Assembly (NCBI RefSeq): GCF_016899725.1
Contig: NZ_JACLYU010000008.1
Coordinates: forward strand, 1 to 64,000
Direction: 5' to 3'
Origin: Bifidobacterium pullorum subsp. saeculare
GTDB lineage: Bacteria > Actinomycetota > Actinomycetes > Actinomycetales > Bifidobacteriaceae
Length of the DNA: 64,000 nucleotides
Shown in pieces: positions 36,767 to 44,726 of the stretch (position 1 is its first letter; each line of letters starts with the position of its first letter). Under the pieces are notes generated by a model. The model was not told where the DNA came from, searched no databases, and saw only the letters and a program-made list of their open reading frames with translations. The position numbers were made by a program, and so were the translations under genes.

Positions 36767-38248
36767 TCAGGAGCGGGCGCTCACCCCCAATGCGGCCAAG
36801 GCGTCGCGCACGTCGGCCACCTCGACCAGCTCCATGCCCGGCACGGCCACGCGCCTGCGCAGCGGCGGCACCACCGCACGCGCGAAGCCCAGGCGCGCCG
36901 CCTCGCGCAACCGGTGCTCCAGGCGCGGCACCGGCCGCACCTGGCCCGTCAGGCTGATCTCGCCGATCGCGCAGGTGGTGCGGGGGATCGGGCGGTGCTT
37001 CGCCGCGCTCGCCAACGCGGCCACCACCGCCAGGTCGCAGCCCGGCTCCTTGGCCAGCCCGCCGGCGATCGTGGAGACATAGAGGTCGTTCGCCAGCAGG
37101 TTCACCTTGCCATGCCGGTAGAGCACCGCCGTGAGCATCGCGATGCGGCTCGCGTCCACGCCGTTGACCGCGCGGCGCGGCGTCGGCAGCACCGAGGCCG
37201 TGACCAGCGCCTGCACCTCGATGGGCAGGCTCCGGTGGCCGTCCACCGTGAACGTGACGCAAGTGCCCTCCACCGGTGCCTCGTCCCCGCCGGAACCCGC
37301 GCCGCCGGAGAGGAACAGCCCCGAGGGGTCGGCCACATCCTCGATGCCCTCGCCGCTCATGTCGAAGCAGCCCACCTCGTCCGTCGGCCCGAAGCGGTTC
37401 TTCACCGCCCGCAGCATCCGCAGCGCGGTCTCGGCGTCGCCTTCGAACTGGCAGACCACGTCCACCAGATGCTCCAGCGTGCGCGGGCCGGCGATCGAAC
37501 CGTCCTTCGTCACGTGGCCCACCAGGAACACCGGCACGTCCAGGCTTTTGGCGGTGTCGATAAGCGCGCTCGCCACCTCGCGTACCTGTGTGGATCCGCC
37601 GGAGATGCCATCGACCTCCTGCGAGACGATGGTCTGCGCCGAATCGACCACCGCCAGCGCCGGCCGCTCCTGTTCGATCAGCGCCAGCACCGTGGCCAGG
37701 TCCGTCGTGGAGGCCAGCAGCAGATTCGGCTCCACCGCGTTGATGCGCGACGCCCGCAGCCGTACCTGCGCCTGTGATTCCTCGCCCGAGACATACAGCA
37801 CCGTGGGCCGCGCCCCCGCCACCAGACGGACGCCGGCCCCGGCGGCGCCGCCTCCGCGCACCAGACGCGCCACATGCGCGGCGGTCTCCAACAGCAGCGT
37901 CGACTTGCCGATGCCCGGCTCGCCGGCCACCAGCGTCACCGACCCCGGCACCACGCCGCCGCCCAGCACCCGGTCGAACTCGGCGAATCCCGTCGGCAGC
38001 CGGGCCACATCGTCGGTGCCGACCTCGGTGATCGGCGTCGCCGCGCTGTCCGCGACGGCGCCCGCAGCCGTCGTGCGGGCGGTGCGCCCGGGCGCGGCGG
38101 TGCGCGAGCCCGCCGCACCGGCGCCGCCCCGCGGTTCGCGGAACTCGTCGATCGTGCCCCACTGGCCGCATTCGGGGCAGCGGCCGAACCACTTCGGTCC
38201 GCTCCAGCCGCATTCGGAGCACAGATACTGCACGCTTGCCTTTGCCAT
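36767..38248 (-). CDS. radA: DNA repair protein RadA (Sms)
   Basis: RadA is a RecA-like helicase that processes recombination intermediates. The N-terminal zinc finger is YLCSECGWSGPKWFGRCPEC. Walker A is LVAGEPGIGKSTLLLE, and the RadA-specific KNRFGPTDEVGCFDM follows. The C-terminal Lon-like domain includes VDGHRSLPIEVQALV. The length is 493 residues. The start MAKASVQY (38248) lies 6 nt after TATCGT, so the mRNA is probably leaderless; a longer frame starting at 38275 is not used. Confidence 0.95.
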   Translation of the reverse strand: MAKASVQYLCSECGWSGPKWFGRCPECGQWGTIDEFREPRGGAGAAGSRTAAPGRTARTTAAGAVADSAATPITEVGTDDVARLPTGFAEFDRVLGGGVVPGSVTLVAGEPGIGKSTLLLETAAHVARLVRGGGAAGAGVRLVAGARPTVLYVSGEESQAQVRLRASRINAVEPNLLLASTTDLATVLALIEQERPALAVVDSAQTIVSQEVDGISGGSTQVREVASALIDTAKSLDVPVFLVGHVTKDGSIAGPRTLEHLVDVVCQFEGDAETALRMLRAVKNRFGPTDEVGCFDMSGEGIEDVADPSGLFLSGGAGSGGDEAPVEGTCVTFTVDGHRSLPIEVQALVTASVLPTPRRAVNGVDASRIAMLTAVLYRHGKVNLLANDLYVSTIAGGLAKEPGCDLAVVAALASAAKHRPIPRTTCAIGEISLTGQVRPVPRLEHRLREAARLGFARAVVPPLRRRVAVPGMELVEVADVRDALAALGVSARS

Positions 38249-38352
38249 GACCCCACGATACCGCCGGATCGGCAAGTCGGTAAAAAATTACCGTGGTGAT
38301 CGCGGTCGGTTCGGCGAACCCCGCGTCACGCGGCTGTGGGAGAATCGGAGCC

Positions 38353-38988
38353 ATGACGAATACGCGCAGCAAATCCTCGCATGGCAAGCTCATCGCGGTC
38401 GTGGCCGCGGCGGCGGTGGTCATCGTGCTGGCCGTCGTCTCGGCCTTCGCATGGCCCGGCTGGGCGCTGCGCCACGACGGGGCCGACACCAAGGAGCCGG
38501 CCGCCACCGAGCCGACGAAACCCGCCATCAAAGCCACGGCGCTGCCCGAAGACGCCACCGAGCTGCTCAAGGCGATGCCGGACAGCGTGCTCGACTACGC
38601 GCGCATCAAGGCGGACGCCAGCACCACGTGGGCGGACGCCGCGCCGCTGGAGGAATACACGCTGATCTACGGCAAGGCCAAGGACGCGGCCGACGTGACC
38701 CTGATCGTCGCGCAGTGGTCGAGCGCCGACTCCGCCAAGAAACAGTTCCAGGCGCTGGACAAGGCCGCCGAGGGCGAGACCGGTGCCACCGGCGACGTCC
38801 GGGTGAACGGCGACATCACCGGCAGCTACGTCGTCAAAACCACCGGCGGCTCCGACGCCGACGGCAAGGATGGCTCCGCGACGCCCGTCGGCGACGCCAC
38901 CGCCATCTGGCAGAACGACACCGTCGTGTTCCAGGCCACCGGCAAGGCCGCCGACGTCGAACGCTTCTACCCCAAGTTCCCGCTCTGA
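38353..38988 (+). CDS. Membrane-anchored protein of unknown function
   Basis: This 211-residue protein has a short basic N-terminus (MTNTRSKSSHGK), one hydrophobic span (LIAVVAAAAVVIVLAVVSAF), then a Thr/Ala/Glu-rich linker and a soluble domain of about 150 residues that should face outside. No cysteine follows the span, so it is an anchored protein rather than a lipoprotein. The family is not recognised. It runs divergently from radA. GGAG lies 5 nt before the ATG, and GAGAAT lies 7 nt before it, so the start could be leadered or leaderless. Confidence 0.65.
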   Translation: MTNTRSKSSHGKLIAVVAAAAVVIVLAVVSAFAWPGWALRHDGADTKEPAATEPTKPAIKATALPEDATELLKAMPDSVLDYARIKADASTTWADAAPLEEYTLIYGKAKDAADVTLIVAQWSSADSAKKQFQALDKAAEGETGATGDVRVNGDITGSYVVKTTGGSDADGKDGSATPVGDATAIWQNDTVVFQATGKAADVERFYPKFPL

Positions 38989-39048
38989 AGCCGTCCGGCG
39001 ACCCGGTGCGCCGGCCCTGCGCCGCGGCGCATCCGGTTGGACGCGCGG

Positions 39049-39077
39049 TGACGAAAGTCTGAACAGCTGTGTATCAT
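39049..39077 (+). promoter_or_regulatory. Candidate promoter of the bS22 gene
   Basis: TGACGA (39049-39054) and TATCAT (39072-39077) are 17 bp apart. The leader would be about 40 nt and contains AATGGAGG just before the ATG. Confidence 0.55.
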
Positions 39078-39124
39078 TGGGCGAGTTGCAAACTTTCCCT
39101 TGAGTTTAGGAATGGAGGCTTCAG

Positions 39125-39214
39125 ATGGGTTCTGTCATCAAGAAGCGCCGCAAGCGGATGAGCAAGAAGAAGCACCGCAAGCTGCTGCGTAAGACCCGCC
39201 ACCAGCGCAAGTAG
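39125..39214 (+). CDS. Mini ribosomal protein bS22 (AURKAIP1/COX24 domain)
   Basis: This 29-residue, extremely basic peptide begins MGSVIKKRRKRMSKKKHRKL and ends in RKTRHQRK. It matches the actinobacterial small-subunit protein bS22, seen in Mycobacterium 30S structures close to the decoding region, apart from a shorter C-terminus. It is easily missed because of its length. It has its own promoter (39049-39077), a ribosome-binding site (GGAGG) and a strong terminator at 39241, so it is a separate transcription unit. Confidence 0.9.
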   Translation: MGSVIKKRRKRMSKKKHRKLLRKTRHQRK

Positions 39215-39240
39215 TCTTTTCGGCGCATGGCGCCAGCAAG

Positions 39241-39269
39241 GCCCCGGACCGCATGAGGTCCGGGGCTTT
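39241..39269 (+). terminator. Terminator of the bS22 gene
   Basis: GCCCCGGACC (39241-39250) pairs perfectly with GGTCCGGGGC (39257-39266) around GCATGA and is followed by TTTG. The preceding AAG can extend the pairing with TTT. Confidence 0.85.
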
Positions 39270-39402
39270 GTCGTATCCGGGGCGCCGGGGCTGCCGGGCG
39301 CACTGGGGCTGACGGGCCCGCCGCGACAGGCCGACGGGGAACCTGGCCCTGCGCCGCGATACCCTCCCCATGCCCGGCGGCGCTTACGCGGAACCGGGAA
39401 TA

Positions 39403-39442
39403 CAGCGAGGCCTCCCGCCGTCGGACGGGAGGCCTCGCTGTT
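39403..39442 (-). terminator. Terminator downstream of rpiA
   Basis: A perfect 16-bp stem (39403-39418 with 39427-39442) with an 8-nt loop lies about 50 nt past the rpiA stop. It could work in both directions; the plus side is followed by TTTGG. Confidence 0.75.
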
Positions 39443-39495
39443 TGGTCGGTGGCCGGTGGCCGGCGGACATGCCGCGGCCGGCCACCGGCGTGCGC

Positions 39496-40194
39496 TCACT
39501 TGTTGGCGTTGGTCATCACGCGCGGGCCGTTCGGATCGCCCACAATCACCTTGTCCACCATGTTGAGGAACAGGCCGTGCTCGACCACGCCCACCATGGT
39601 GATGAGGTCCTCGGCCAGGTCCTGCGGGTGCTCGATGCGCCCGAGGTGCAGGTCCACCACATAGTTGTTCTCGTCGGTGCGCACCGGCTTGCCTTCGGCG
39701 TCGAGGCGCAGCGTGGGCTGGTAGCCCTTGGCCTCGAGCTTCTTGATCACATGGCCGGCGCCGAACGGAATCACCTCGACCGGCAGCGGGAACTGGCCGA
39801 TGGTGTCCACCACCTTGGACTCGTCCACGATCCACACGATCTGGTTGGAGTTGATGGCCACGATCTTCTCCCACAGCAGGGCCGCGCCGCCGCCCTTGAT
39901 GCCGTTGAAGTTCTTGTCCACCTCGTCGGCGCCGTCGATCGTGATGTCGATATGGTCCACGTCGTCGATGTCCACGATCTTGATGCCGTAGCCCTCGGCC
40001 TGCTCCTGCGTGCGGCGGGAGGTGGTGACGCCGGTGAACTCGAGGCCCTCCTCCTTGACGCGGCGGCCCAGCTCATCCACCAGGAACTTGACGGTGGAAC
40101 CGGTGCCCAGGCCGGCGATCATGCCGTTCTGGATCAGCTTCGCGGCCTCGATGCCGGCCGCCTTCTTCAGCGCATCCTGCTGTGCCTTGTCCAT
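39496..40194 (-). CDS. rpiA: Ribose-5-phosphate isomerase A
   Basis: RpiA interconverts ribose 5-phosphate and ribulose 5-phosphate, which feeds the fructose-6-phosphate phosphoketolase pathway in bifidobacteria. [40 protein letters not shown] and [12 protein letters not shown] carry the catalytic Asp and Lys region. The 232-residue protein starts at ATG 40194 ([11 protein letters not shown]), preceded by AAGGAGC. A longer frame from 40269 begins inside the likely -10 box TAGGAT (40274-40269) and is rejected. Confidence 0.95.
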   Translation of the reverse strand: MDKAQQDALKKAAGIEAAKLIQNGMIAGLGTGSTVKFLVDELGRRVKEEGLEFTGVTTSRRTQEQAEGYGIKIVDIDDVDHIDITIDGADEVDKNFNGIKGGGAALLWEKIVAINSNQIVWIVDESKVVDTIGQFPLPVEVIPFGAGHVIKKLEAKGYQPTLRLDAEGKPVRTDENNYVVDLHLGRIEHPQDLAEDLITMVGVVEHGLFLNMVDKVIVGDPNGPRVMTNANK

Positions 40195-40333
40195 AATGCT
40201 CCTTGTCTGCGTGGCCGCGGCCCGACGCCGTCGGGCGTGTGTTGCCATCGGTTGTGCGAACGGCTCCATCCTACCGCCGATGTCGGATTGTGTGAGGTCG
40301 TGTCCGATTGTGTTCGACGTTCCCGCCGCCGGC

Positions 40334-41446
40334 TCAGCGGCGCAGGAACCGGGCTCCGTCGAGCGTCAGCCTGCCGTCGCCGTCCACATGGCCGCTTACC
40401 TCGATGTAGCCATGCACCGGGATCGGTTCTCCGGTGAAGGTCGGGCTCGTCCGCGGCGCGGGGGCGAAGACGGCCGTTCCCGAAACCCTCAGGCCGGTGT
40501 CCTTGAGCTCCGGGGCGGGAGCCGGCCGCGACGGCGCCGCGCCGGCCGCGCCGTCGTCGGTCGCGGCTGCGGGGACGGGCTCGGCCGCGGTGATGGGCTT
40601 GGATTCGGCCGCGGGCCCGGTCGTGGGCTCGGGGCCGGTCGTGGGGTCGGCCGCCGACGCAGGGGCGGCCGACTGTTCCACGGGTTGTTTCACGGAGTCA
40701 TCGTTGTGGTTCACAGGATGTTTCACAGGATGTTCCACGGAATCGTCGGCAGGGACGCCGCCCTCGGCCGCGGACTCCGGCGAGGGGCCGGGCTGGCCGG
40801 GGGCGTCGGTGCGGGAGTCCGGCGTGCTGGCCACGCCGCCGCCCGCCGTCGCCTGCGTGGGGGAGTCGAGCGCGAGCTGGACGTCGGGCGGCACGTCGAG
40901 GCCGTCCGCGTATTCGGAGGCGACCAACGACTGCCAGCCCTCCAACGGCAGGTAGCCATCCTGCGCGCCGGAGCGGCAGTCGCCGGCGTAGGTGCGTGCC
41001 AGGTCGTCGACGAGCTCGTTGCCCGCGTTGCCGGCGTGCCCCTTCACCCAGGTGAAGCGCACCGGGCCGGGGCGGCGGCTCATCTCGGCGTCGATGGCCT
41101 TGATGACCGCGGCGTTCTTCACCGGCTTCTTCTGCGAGTTGCGCCAGCCGTTGCGCTTCCAGCCGTGGACCCACTTCGTCGCGCAGTTGATCGCGTATTG
41201 CGAATCCGTCTCGATGCGCAACGGTTCCGGACCGGGGTGCGCGCGCAGCGCCTCGAGCACCGCGCACAGCTCGCCGATCTGGTTCGTGCCGTTCGTCGCG
41301 CCGCCCGCGCCGTACCCGTGTCCGTCATGGCGATGGCCGGGGCTGCCGCCGGCATCCTTCGCATGGTCGGCCCAGGCCCAGCCCATCGGGCCGTTGGGAT
41401 TGCCCAGCGCCGATCCGTCGGTGGACACCACGATTTCGCTCACCAT
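40334..41446 (-). CDS. rnhA: Ribonuclease HI with long C-terminal extension
   Basis: RNase HI cleaves the RNA strand of RNA-DNA hybrids. The catalytic set is complete in the first 150 residues: Asp10 ([14 protein letters not shown]), Glu59 ([13 protein letters not shown]), Asp81 (IETDSQYA) and Asp147 ([12 protein letters not shown]). The protein has 370 residues against about 150 for simple enzymes. Residues ~200-310 are a Pro/Ala/Thr-rich linker with short repeats ([21 protein letters not shown]), and the last ~55 residues look like a small folded domain ([20 protein letters not shown]). A 19-codon ORF overlaps its start. Confidence 0.9.
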   Translation of the reverse strand: MVSEIVVSTDGSALGNPNGPMGWAWADHAKDAGGSPGHRHDGHGYGAGGATNGTNQIGELCAVLEALRAHPGPEPLRIETDSQYAINCATKWVHGWKRNGWRNSQKKPVKNAAVIKAIDAEMSRRPGPVRFTWVKGHAGNAGNELVDDLARTYAGDCRSGAQDGYLPLEGWQSLVASEYADGLDVPPDVQLALDSPTQATAGGGVASTPDSRTDAPGQPGPSPESAAEGGVPADDSVEHPVKHPVNHNDDSVKQPVEQSAAPASAADPTTGPEPTTGPAAESKPITAAEPVPAAATDDGAAGAAPSRPAPAPELKDTGLRVSGTAVFAPAPRTSPTFTGEPIPVHGYIEVSGHVDGDGRLTLDGARFLRR

Positions 41447-41499
41447 GCCTGACCTGCCTGTTCCGGTCGCTCGGCGGACGCCGTCATCGTCTCAGTCAT
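41440..41499 (-). CDS. Leaderless 19-residue upstream ORF overlapping the rnhA start
   Basis: On the minus strand TAGGGT (41513-41508) lies 8 nt before ATG 41499, the same spacing as other probable leaderless starts here. This ORF encodes [19 protein letters not shown] and stops at TGA 41442-41440, overlapping the rnhA ATG (41446-41444) by 7 nt in another frame. rnhA has only a weak ribosome-binding site. The peptide may serve to load ribosomes for coupled translation of rnhA. Its expression is an inference. Confidence 0.5.
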   Translation of the reverse strand: MTETMTASAERPEQAGQAW

Positions 41500-41526
41500 A
41501 GCCCTCCACCCTACGGCCCGCCGCCG

Positions 41527-41550
41527 AAAAAAGCGCGCAAGAGGCGCGCT
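41527..41550 (-). terminator. Terminator of the AbiEi/PD-(D/E)XK-like gene
   Basis: On the minus strand AGCGCGC-CTCTT-GCGCGCT is followed by a T run (41532-41527). It is a textbook intrinsic terminator 30 nt past the stop of the gene at 41580. Confidence 0.9.
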
Positions 41551-41579
41551 GCCGGGACCGGTGTGATGATGCGCGGCGG

Positions 41580-42533
41580 TCACCGCGCGCGGGGCACGCC
41601 GTGTTCGCGTAGCTTCGCGTCAAGAGGGATCCGGTCGAACGCATCCCTGAAGGTGAACCGCACGATGTCGCTGACTCCGGCGCGAGCCAGCCCCTGCTGC
41701 CGCTGCCGTTCCGCGGCGACGACCGCATCGACGTCCCGGCCCTTCGTCATGTCGACGTCGACGTATTTGCGCCGTCCGTCGAGCTCTCCAGCGATGATGC
41801 GCCCATCCGGCAGCCTCCATGCGAAATCGACCCGGTACCGTTGCCCGGTCTCGGGGTCGACGAAGGCCATCTGCGCCAACGGCGCCATATACCCCAGTTC
41901 GACGATCGTGCCCAGGGCCAACGATTCGCCGCCGTTCTCGCATCGCGGGTCGGCATACCTCGTCAAACGGAGGATCGGCAGACAGTCGCGGTGCATCCTG
42001 CCGCATACCGCGAACAGGTCGTTCAGCGAGACGCCGTTGGCCAGCGCCGAGTTCATGATGGGCAGCGCCGAACGGAAAGGCAGCAGCAGTCCGCAGTCGA
42101 CGACGGTGCGGGCCATCGTCGTTACACGCAGACCATCGGCGGTGACGATGGGTTCGTGAGGAGCAGCGATCCGCAGAATCCGGGCGTCGCTTCTGACTCC
42201 GCCGTGGCGGCGCGAGATGACCATGATCGGCTGGTCGGTGTGCAGACCCCATTGGTGCTCGAGTCCATGCGCGGTGGCGGCGACGAGACCGCCGAACGCC
42301 CATCGCGGGTGGAGTTGCGCCAAGCTCCGGGCGATGCACATCGCTCGCTCACGTGGGTTCAAGGCCTTCCAGTATGCGGTCCTGGCATACAGATTCGGGT
42401 ATGGCCGCGTCACCTCCCCTGCCAGGAGACGCCGTTGCAACGCCTTCTGGAGAGGCATCGGGGCGCCATGCGCCAGCCGTTGGTTCTGCTCCGCTTCGTC
42501 GAGTAGCGATTCCAATGCGTGATGTGTTCTCAT
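41580..42533 (-). CDS. AbiEi-like N-terminal domain plus PD-(D/E)XK nuclease-like domain protein
   Basis: The N-terminal ~180 residues resemble the AbiEi antitoxin-type helical region common in actinobacteria (LLAGEVTRPYPNLYARTAYW, then GGLVAATAHGLEHQWGLH and TTMARTVVDCGLLLPF). The C-terminal part has a PD-(D/E)XK pattern: Glu203 (NGGESLALG), Asp236 (YRVDFAWRL) and Glu250-x-Asp252 (IAGELDGRRKYVD), then AERQRQQGLARAG. No adjacent AbiEii-like toxin exists, so it is an orphan. A defence or DNA-cleaving role is possible but unproven. TATGGT lies 6 nt before ATG 42533, so it is probably leaderless. Confidence 0.7.
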   Translation of the reverse strand: MRTHHALESLLDEAEQNQRLAHGAPMPLQKALQRRLLAGEVTRPYPNLYARTAYWKALNPRERAMCIARSLAQLHPRWAFGGLVAATAHGLEHQWGLHTDQPIMVISRRHGGVRSDARILRIAAPHEPIVTADGLRVTTMARTVVDCGLLLPFRSALPIMNSALANGVSLNDLFAVCGRMHRDCLPILRLTRYADPRCENGGESLALGTIVELGYMAPLAQMAFVDPETGQRYRVDFAWRLPDGRIIAGELDGRRKYVDVDMTKGRDVDAVVAAERQRQQGLARAGVSDIVRFTFRDAFDRIPLDAKLREHGVPRAR

Positions 42534-42640
42534 GCCCGGACCATATCCGCGGAGAGTGGTGCTTGGCCAGCCGCACCGGGCATTGTGGTCGGATCCTACG
42601 CTCCGGGCGTGTCGCGGTATATGCGGTTCCGGGTGGTTTG

Positions 42641-42821
42641 GCTACCCGTGGGGTGCAAGACTGGACGCTGGCGGGCTGCTAGCGGGGGAATGGGCTCCCT
42701 GTGGGGTGCAAGATTGGACGTTAAGGGGCTGCCGGCGGGTGGTTTGGCTACCCGTGGGGTGCGGGATTGGACGCTGAGGGGCCGCCAGCGGGCAGATCGG
42801 CTCCCCCCCCCCACACACACA
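42641..42821. repeat. 53-bp tandem repeat (three units) with poly-C and CA tracts
   Basis: Units at 42641-42693, 42694-42746 and 42747-42799 are each exactly 53 bp, and a fourth begins with GCTC at 42800. All share GTGGGGTGC followed by GA(C/T)TGGACG and a GGCTGC/GGCCGC segment; they differ at several positions, including alternating GCTACCC and GCTCCCT starts. The fourth unit breaks into ten consecutive C (42803-42812) and (CA)5. The array lies between pgm and the gene starting at 42533. No gene is seen here. Confidence 0.95.
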
Positions 42822-42842
42822 AGGAGCCGCACCTGACGGCAC

Positions 42843-42903
42843 AAGGCCCGCTGCGACCGGAACCGACCCCTAAGGAAGGGGTGGTCCGGCCGCAGCGGGC
42901 CTT
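42843..42903 (-). terminator. Long hairpin terminator downstream of pgm
   Basis: The outer stem AAGGCCCGCTGCG/CGCAGCGGGCCTT (13 bp, perfect) encloses further pairing of CCGGAACC with GGTCCGG and CCCCT with AGGGG. It lies about 44 nt past the pgm stop. Confidence 0.85.
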
Positions 42904-42946
42904 GCGTCATTGCGCCCTGATGGGCTTCGTCAGCCTAATTGGGGCG

Positions 42947-44623
42947 TCACTCGCCGAGGGCCTTGTCCACCACCTGGGTGGCCTCGTCGAGCACCTTGTC
43001 CAGCGCCTCGGGGGAGACGAAGGACTCGGCGTACACCTTGTAGATGTTCTCGGTGCCGGAGGGGCGGGCCGCGAACCAGTTGTCCTTGGTCGCGACCTTG
43101 AGGCCGCCGATCTTCGCGCCGTTGCCCGGCGCCTCCGTCAGCTTGGCCTCGATGGGCTCGCCGGCCAGCGTGGTGGCGGTCACGTCGTCGCCGGACAGGG
43201 CCGCGAACTTGGCCTTCTGTTCCAGCGTGGTCGGGGTGTCCACGCGCTTGTACCAGCTCTCGCCGAAGCGCTCCACCTGCTCCTGGTGCAGCTGGGCCGG
43301 GTTCTTGCCGGTCTTGGCGGTGATCTCCGCGGCCAGCAGATCGGGGATCAGACCGTCCTTGTCGGTGGTCCACACGCGGCCGTCACGGCGCAGGAAGCTC
43401 ATGCCGGAGCTCTCCTCGCCGCCGAAGGCCACCTCGCCCTTGAACAGCGGGTCGACGAACCACTTGAAGCCGACCGGCACCTCCACGAGCTTGGCGCCGA
43501 TGGACGCGGCCACACGGTCGATGAGCGAGGAGGAGACCAGCGTCTTGCCGATGCCGGCGCCCTTCGGCCAGTCGGGGCGGGCGCCGCCGAACAGGTACTC
43601 CACGCACACGGCGATGTAATGGTTCGGGTTCATCACGCCCCAGTTCGGGCAGACGATGCCGTGGCGGTCGGCGTCCGGATCGGTGCCGCCCACCAGGTCG
43701 TACTTGTCCCAGGCGCCGGCGTTGAGCTCGTCCACCAGACCCTTCATCGCGTAGGGGGAGGAGGGGTCCATGCGGATCTTGCCGTCGTGGTCGATCGTCA
43801 TGAAGCGCCAGGTGGGATCCACCTCGGGGCGGATCACGCCGATGTTCGTGCCGTACTTCTCGTTCATCAGCGGCCAGTAGTTGACCGATGCGCCGCCGAG
43901 CGGGTCGATGCCCAGGCGCACGCCGGAGGAGCGGATGAGGTCGAAGTCGATGACGTTGGCCAGGTCGTCCACGTAGTGCTCGCGGTAGTCGAAGCCCTCC
44001 ACGTACTCGGACTTGACGGCCTGCTCGTAGGGCACGCGCTTGATGGACTTGTAGTCGCCGAGCAGCTCGTTGGCGCGCGCGGCGATGGCCTCGGTGACCT
44101 CGGCCGGGGCCGGGCCGCCGGTGACCGGGTCGTACTTGAAGCCGCCGTCGGTGGGCGGGTTGTGCGACGGGGTGACGACGATGCCGTCGGCCAGGCCTTC
44201 GCCGGTGAAGCGCTGGGTGCCGTCGGCGGCGCGGTTGTGCGTCAGGATCGCCTGGGAGACGACCGGGGTGGGCACGAAGTCGCCGCGGGAGTCGACGCGC
44301 ACGTGCACGCCGTTGGCGACGAGCACCTCGATGGCGGTCTTTTCCGCCGGCTCGGACAGGGCGTGGGTGTCGCGGCCGATGTACAGCGGGCCGGTGACGC
44401 CGGCCTTCTTGCGGTACTCCGCGATGGCCTGCGTGATGGCCACGATGTGGGCCTCGTTGAACGAGGTCTTCAGGGACGAGCCACGGTGGCCGGAGGTGCC
44501 GAAGATGACGCGCTGTTCGGGGACCGTGGGGTCCGGGACCGCGTCATAGTACTTGCCGATGACCTCGTCGACGTTGATCAGATCTGCTGGGGTGGCGGGC
44601 ATGCCCGCATTGTTAGCTACCAT
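42947..44623 (-). CDS. pgm: Phosphoglucomutase (alpha-D-glucose phosphate-specific)
   Basis: Pgm interconverts glucose 1-phosphate and glucose 6-phosphate, linking glycogen and UDP-sugar metabolism to the central pathway. The 558-residue product has RVIFGTSGHRGSSLKTSF, the active-site serine loop VVTPSHNPPTDGGFKYD, the magnesium loop GGTDPDADRHGIV, the sugar loop GGEESSGMSFLRRDG and the phosphate loop AARPSGTENIYKVY. A perfect TATAAT (44637-44632) ends 8 nt before the ATG, so the message is probably leaderless despite GGGGAGG in the spacer. Confidence 0.97.
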   Translation of the reverse strand: MVANNAGMPATPADLINVDEVIGKYYDAVPDPTVPEQRVIFGTSGHRGSSLKTSFNEAHIVAITQAIAEYRKKAGVTGPLYIGRDTHALSEPAEKTAIEVLVANGVHVRVDSRGDFVPTPVVSQAILTHNRAADGTQRFTGEGLADGIVVTPSHNPPTDGGFKYDPVTGGPAPAEVTEAIAARANELLGDYKSIKRVPYEQAVKSEYVEGFDYREHYVDDLANVIDFDLIRSSGVRLGIDPLGGASVNYWPLMNEKYGTNIGVIRPEVDPTWRFMTIDHDGKIRMDPSSPYAMKGLVDELNAGAWDKYDLVGGTDPDADRHGIVCPNWGVMNPNHYIAVCVEYLFGGARPDWPKGAGIGKTLVSSSLIDRVAASIGAKLVEVPVGFKWFVDPLFKGEVAFGGEESSGMSFLRRDGRVWTTDKDGLIPDLLAAEITAKTGKNPAQLHQEQVERFGESWYKRVDTPTTLEQKAKFAALSGDDVTATTLAGEPIEAKLTEAPGNGAKIGGLKVATKDNWFAARPSGTENIYKVYAESFVSPEALDKVLDEATQVVDKALGE

Positions 44624-44726
44624 GCCTCCCCATTATAGCCATATGGCGTCGCGTTTTGTTACTTGTTGTGCGTTTATGTGTGGGATTGTGGGCGTTTGTG
44701 AGCTCCATGGGTGAAACCGGCCGCCG

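Noticed and set aside
40195..40269. 25-residue N-terminal extension of RpiA
   Set aside because: It begins within the likely -10 hexamer, and the internal ATG has AAGGAGC in front and matches the family start.
42641..42799. 53-bp repeats considered as CRISPR
   Set aside because: The units abut without spacers, so this is a tandem repeat.
42767..44638. A 623-residue plus frame opposite pgm
   Set aside because: It is the antisense frame of a clear phosphoglucomutase, and its product is His/Val/Gly/Ala-rich without domains.
44641..44726. Possible small RNA or gene between pgm and the lipid kinase
   Set aside because: The stretch is T/G-rich on the plus strand but has no terminator, hairpin or convincing frame.
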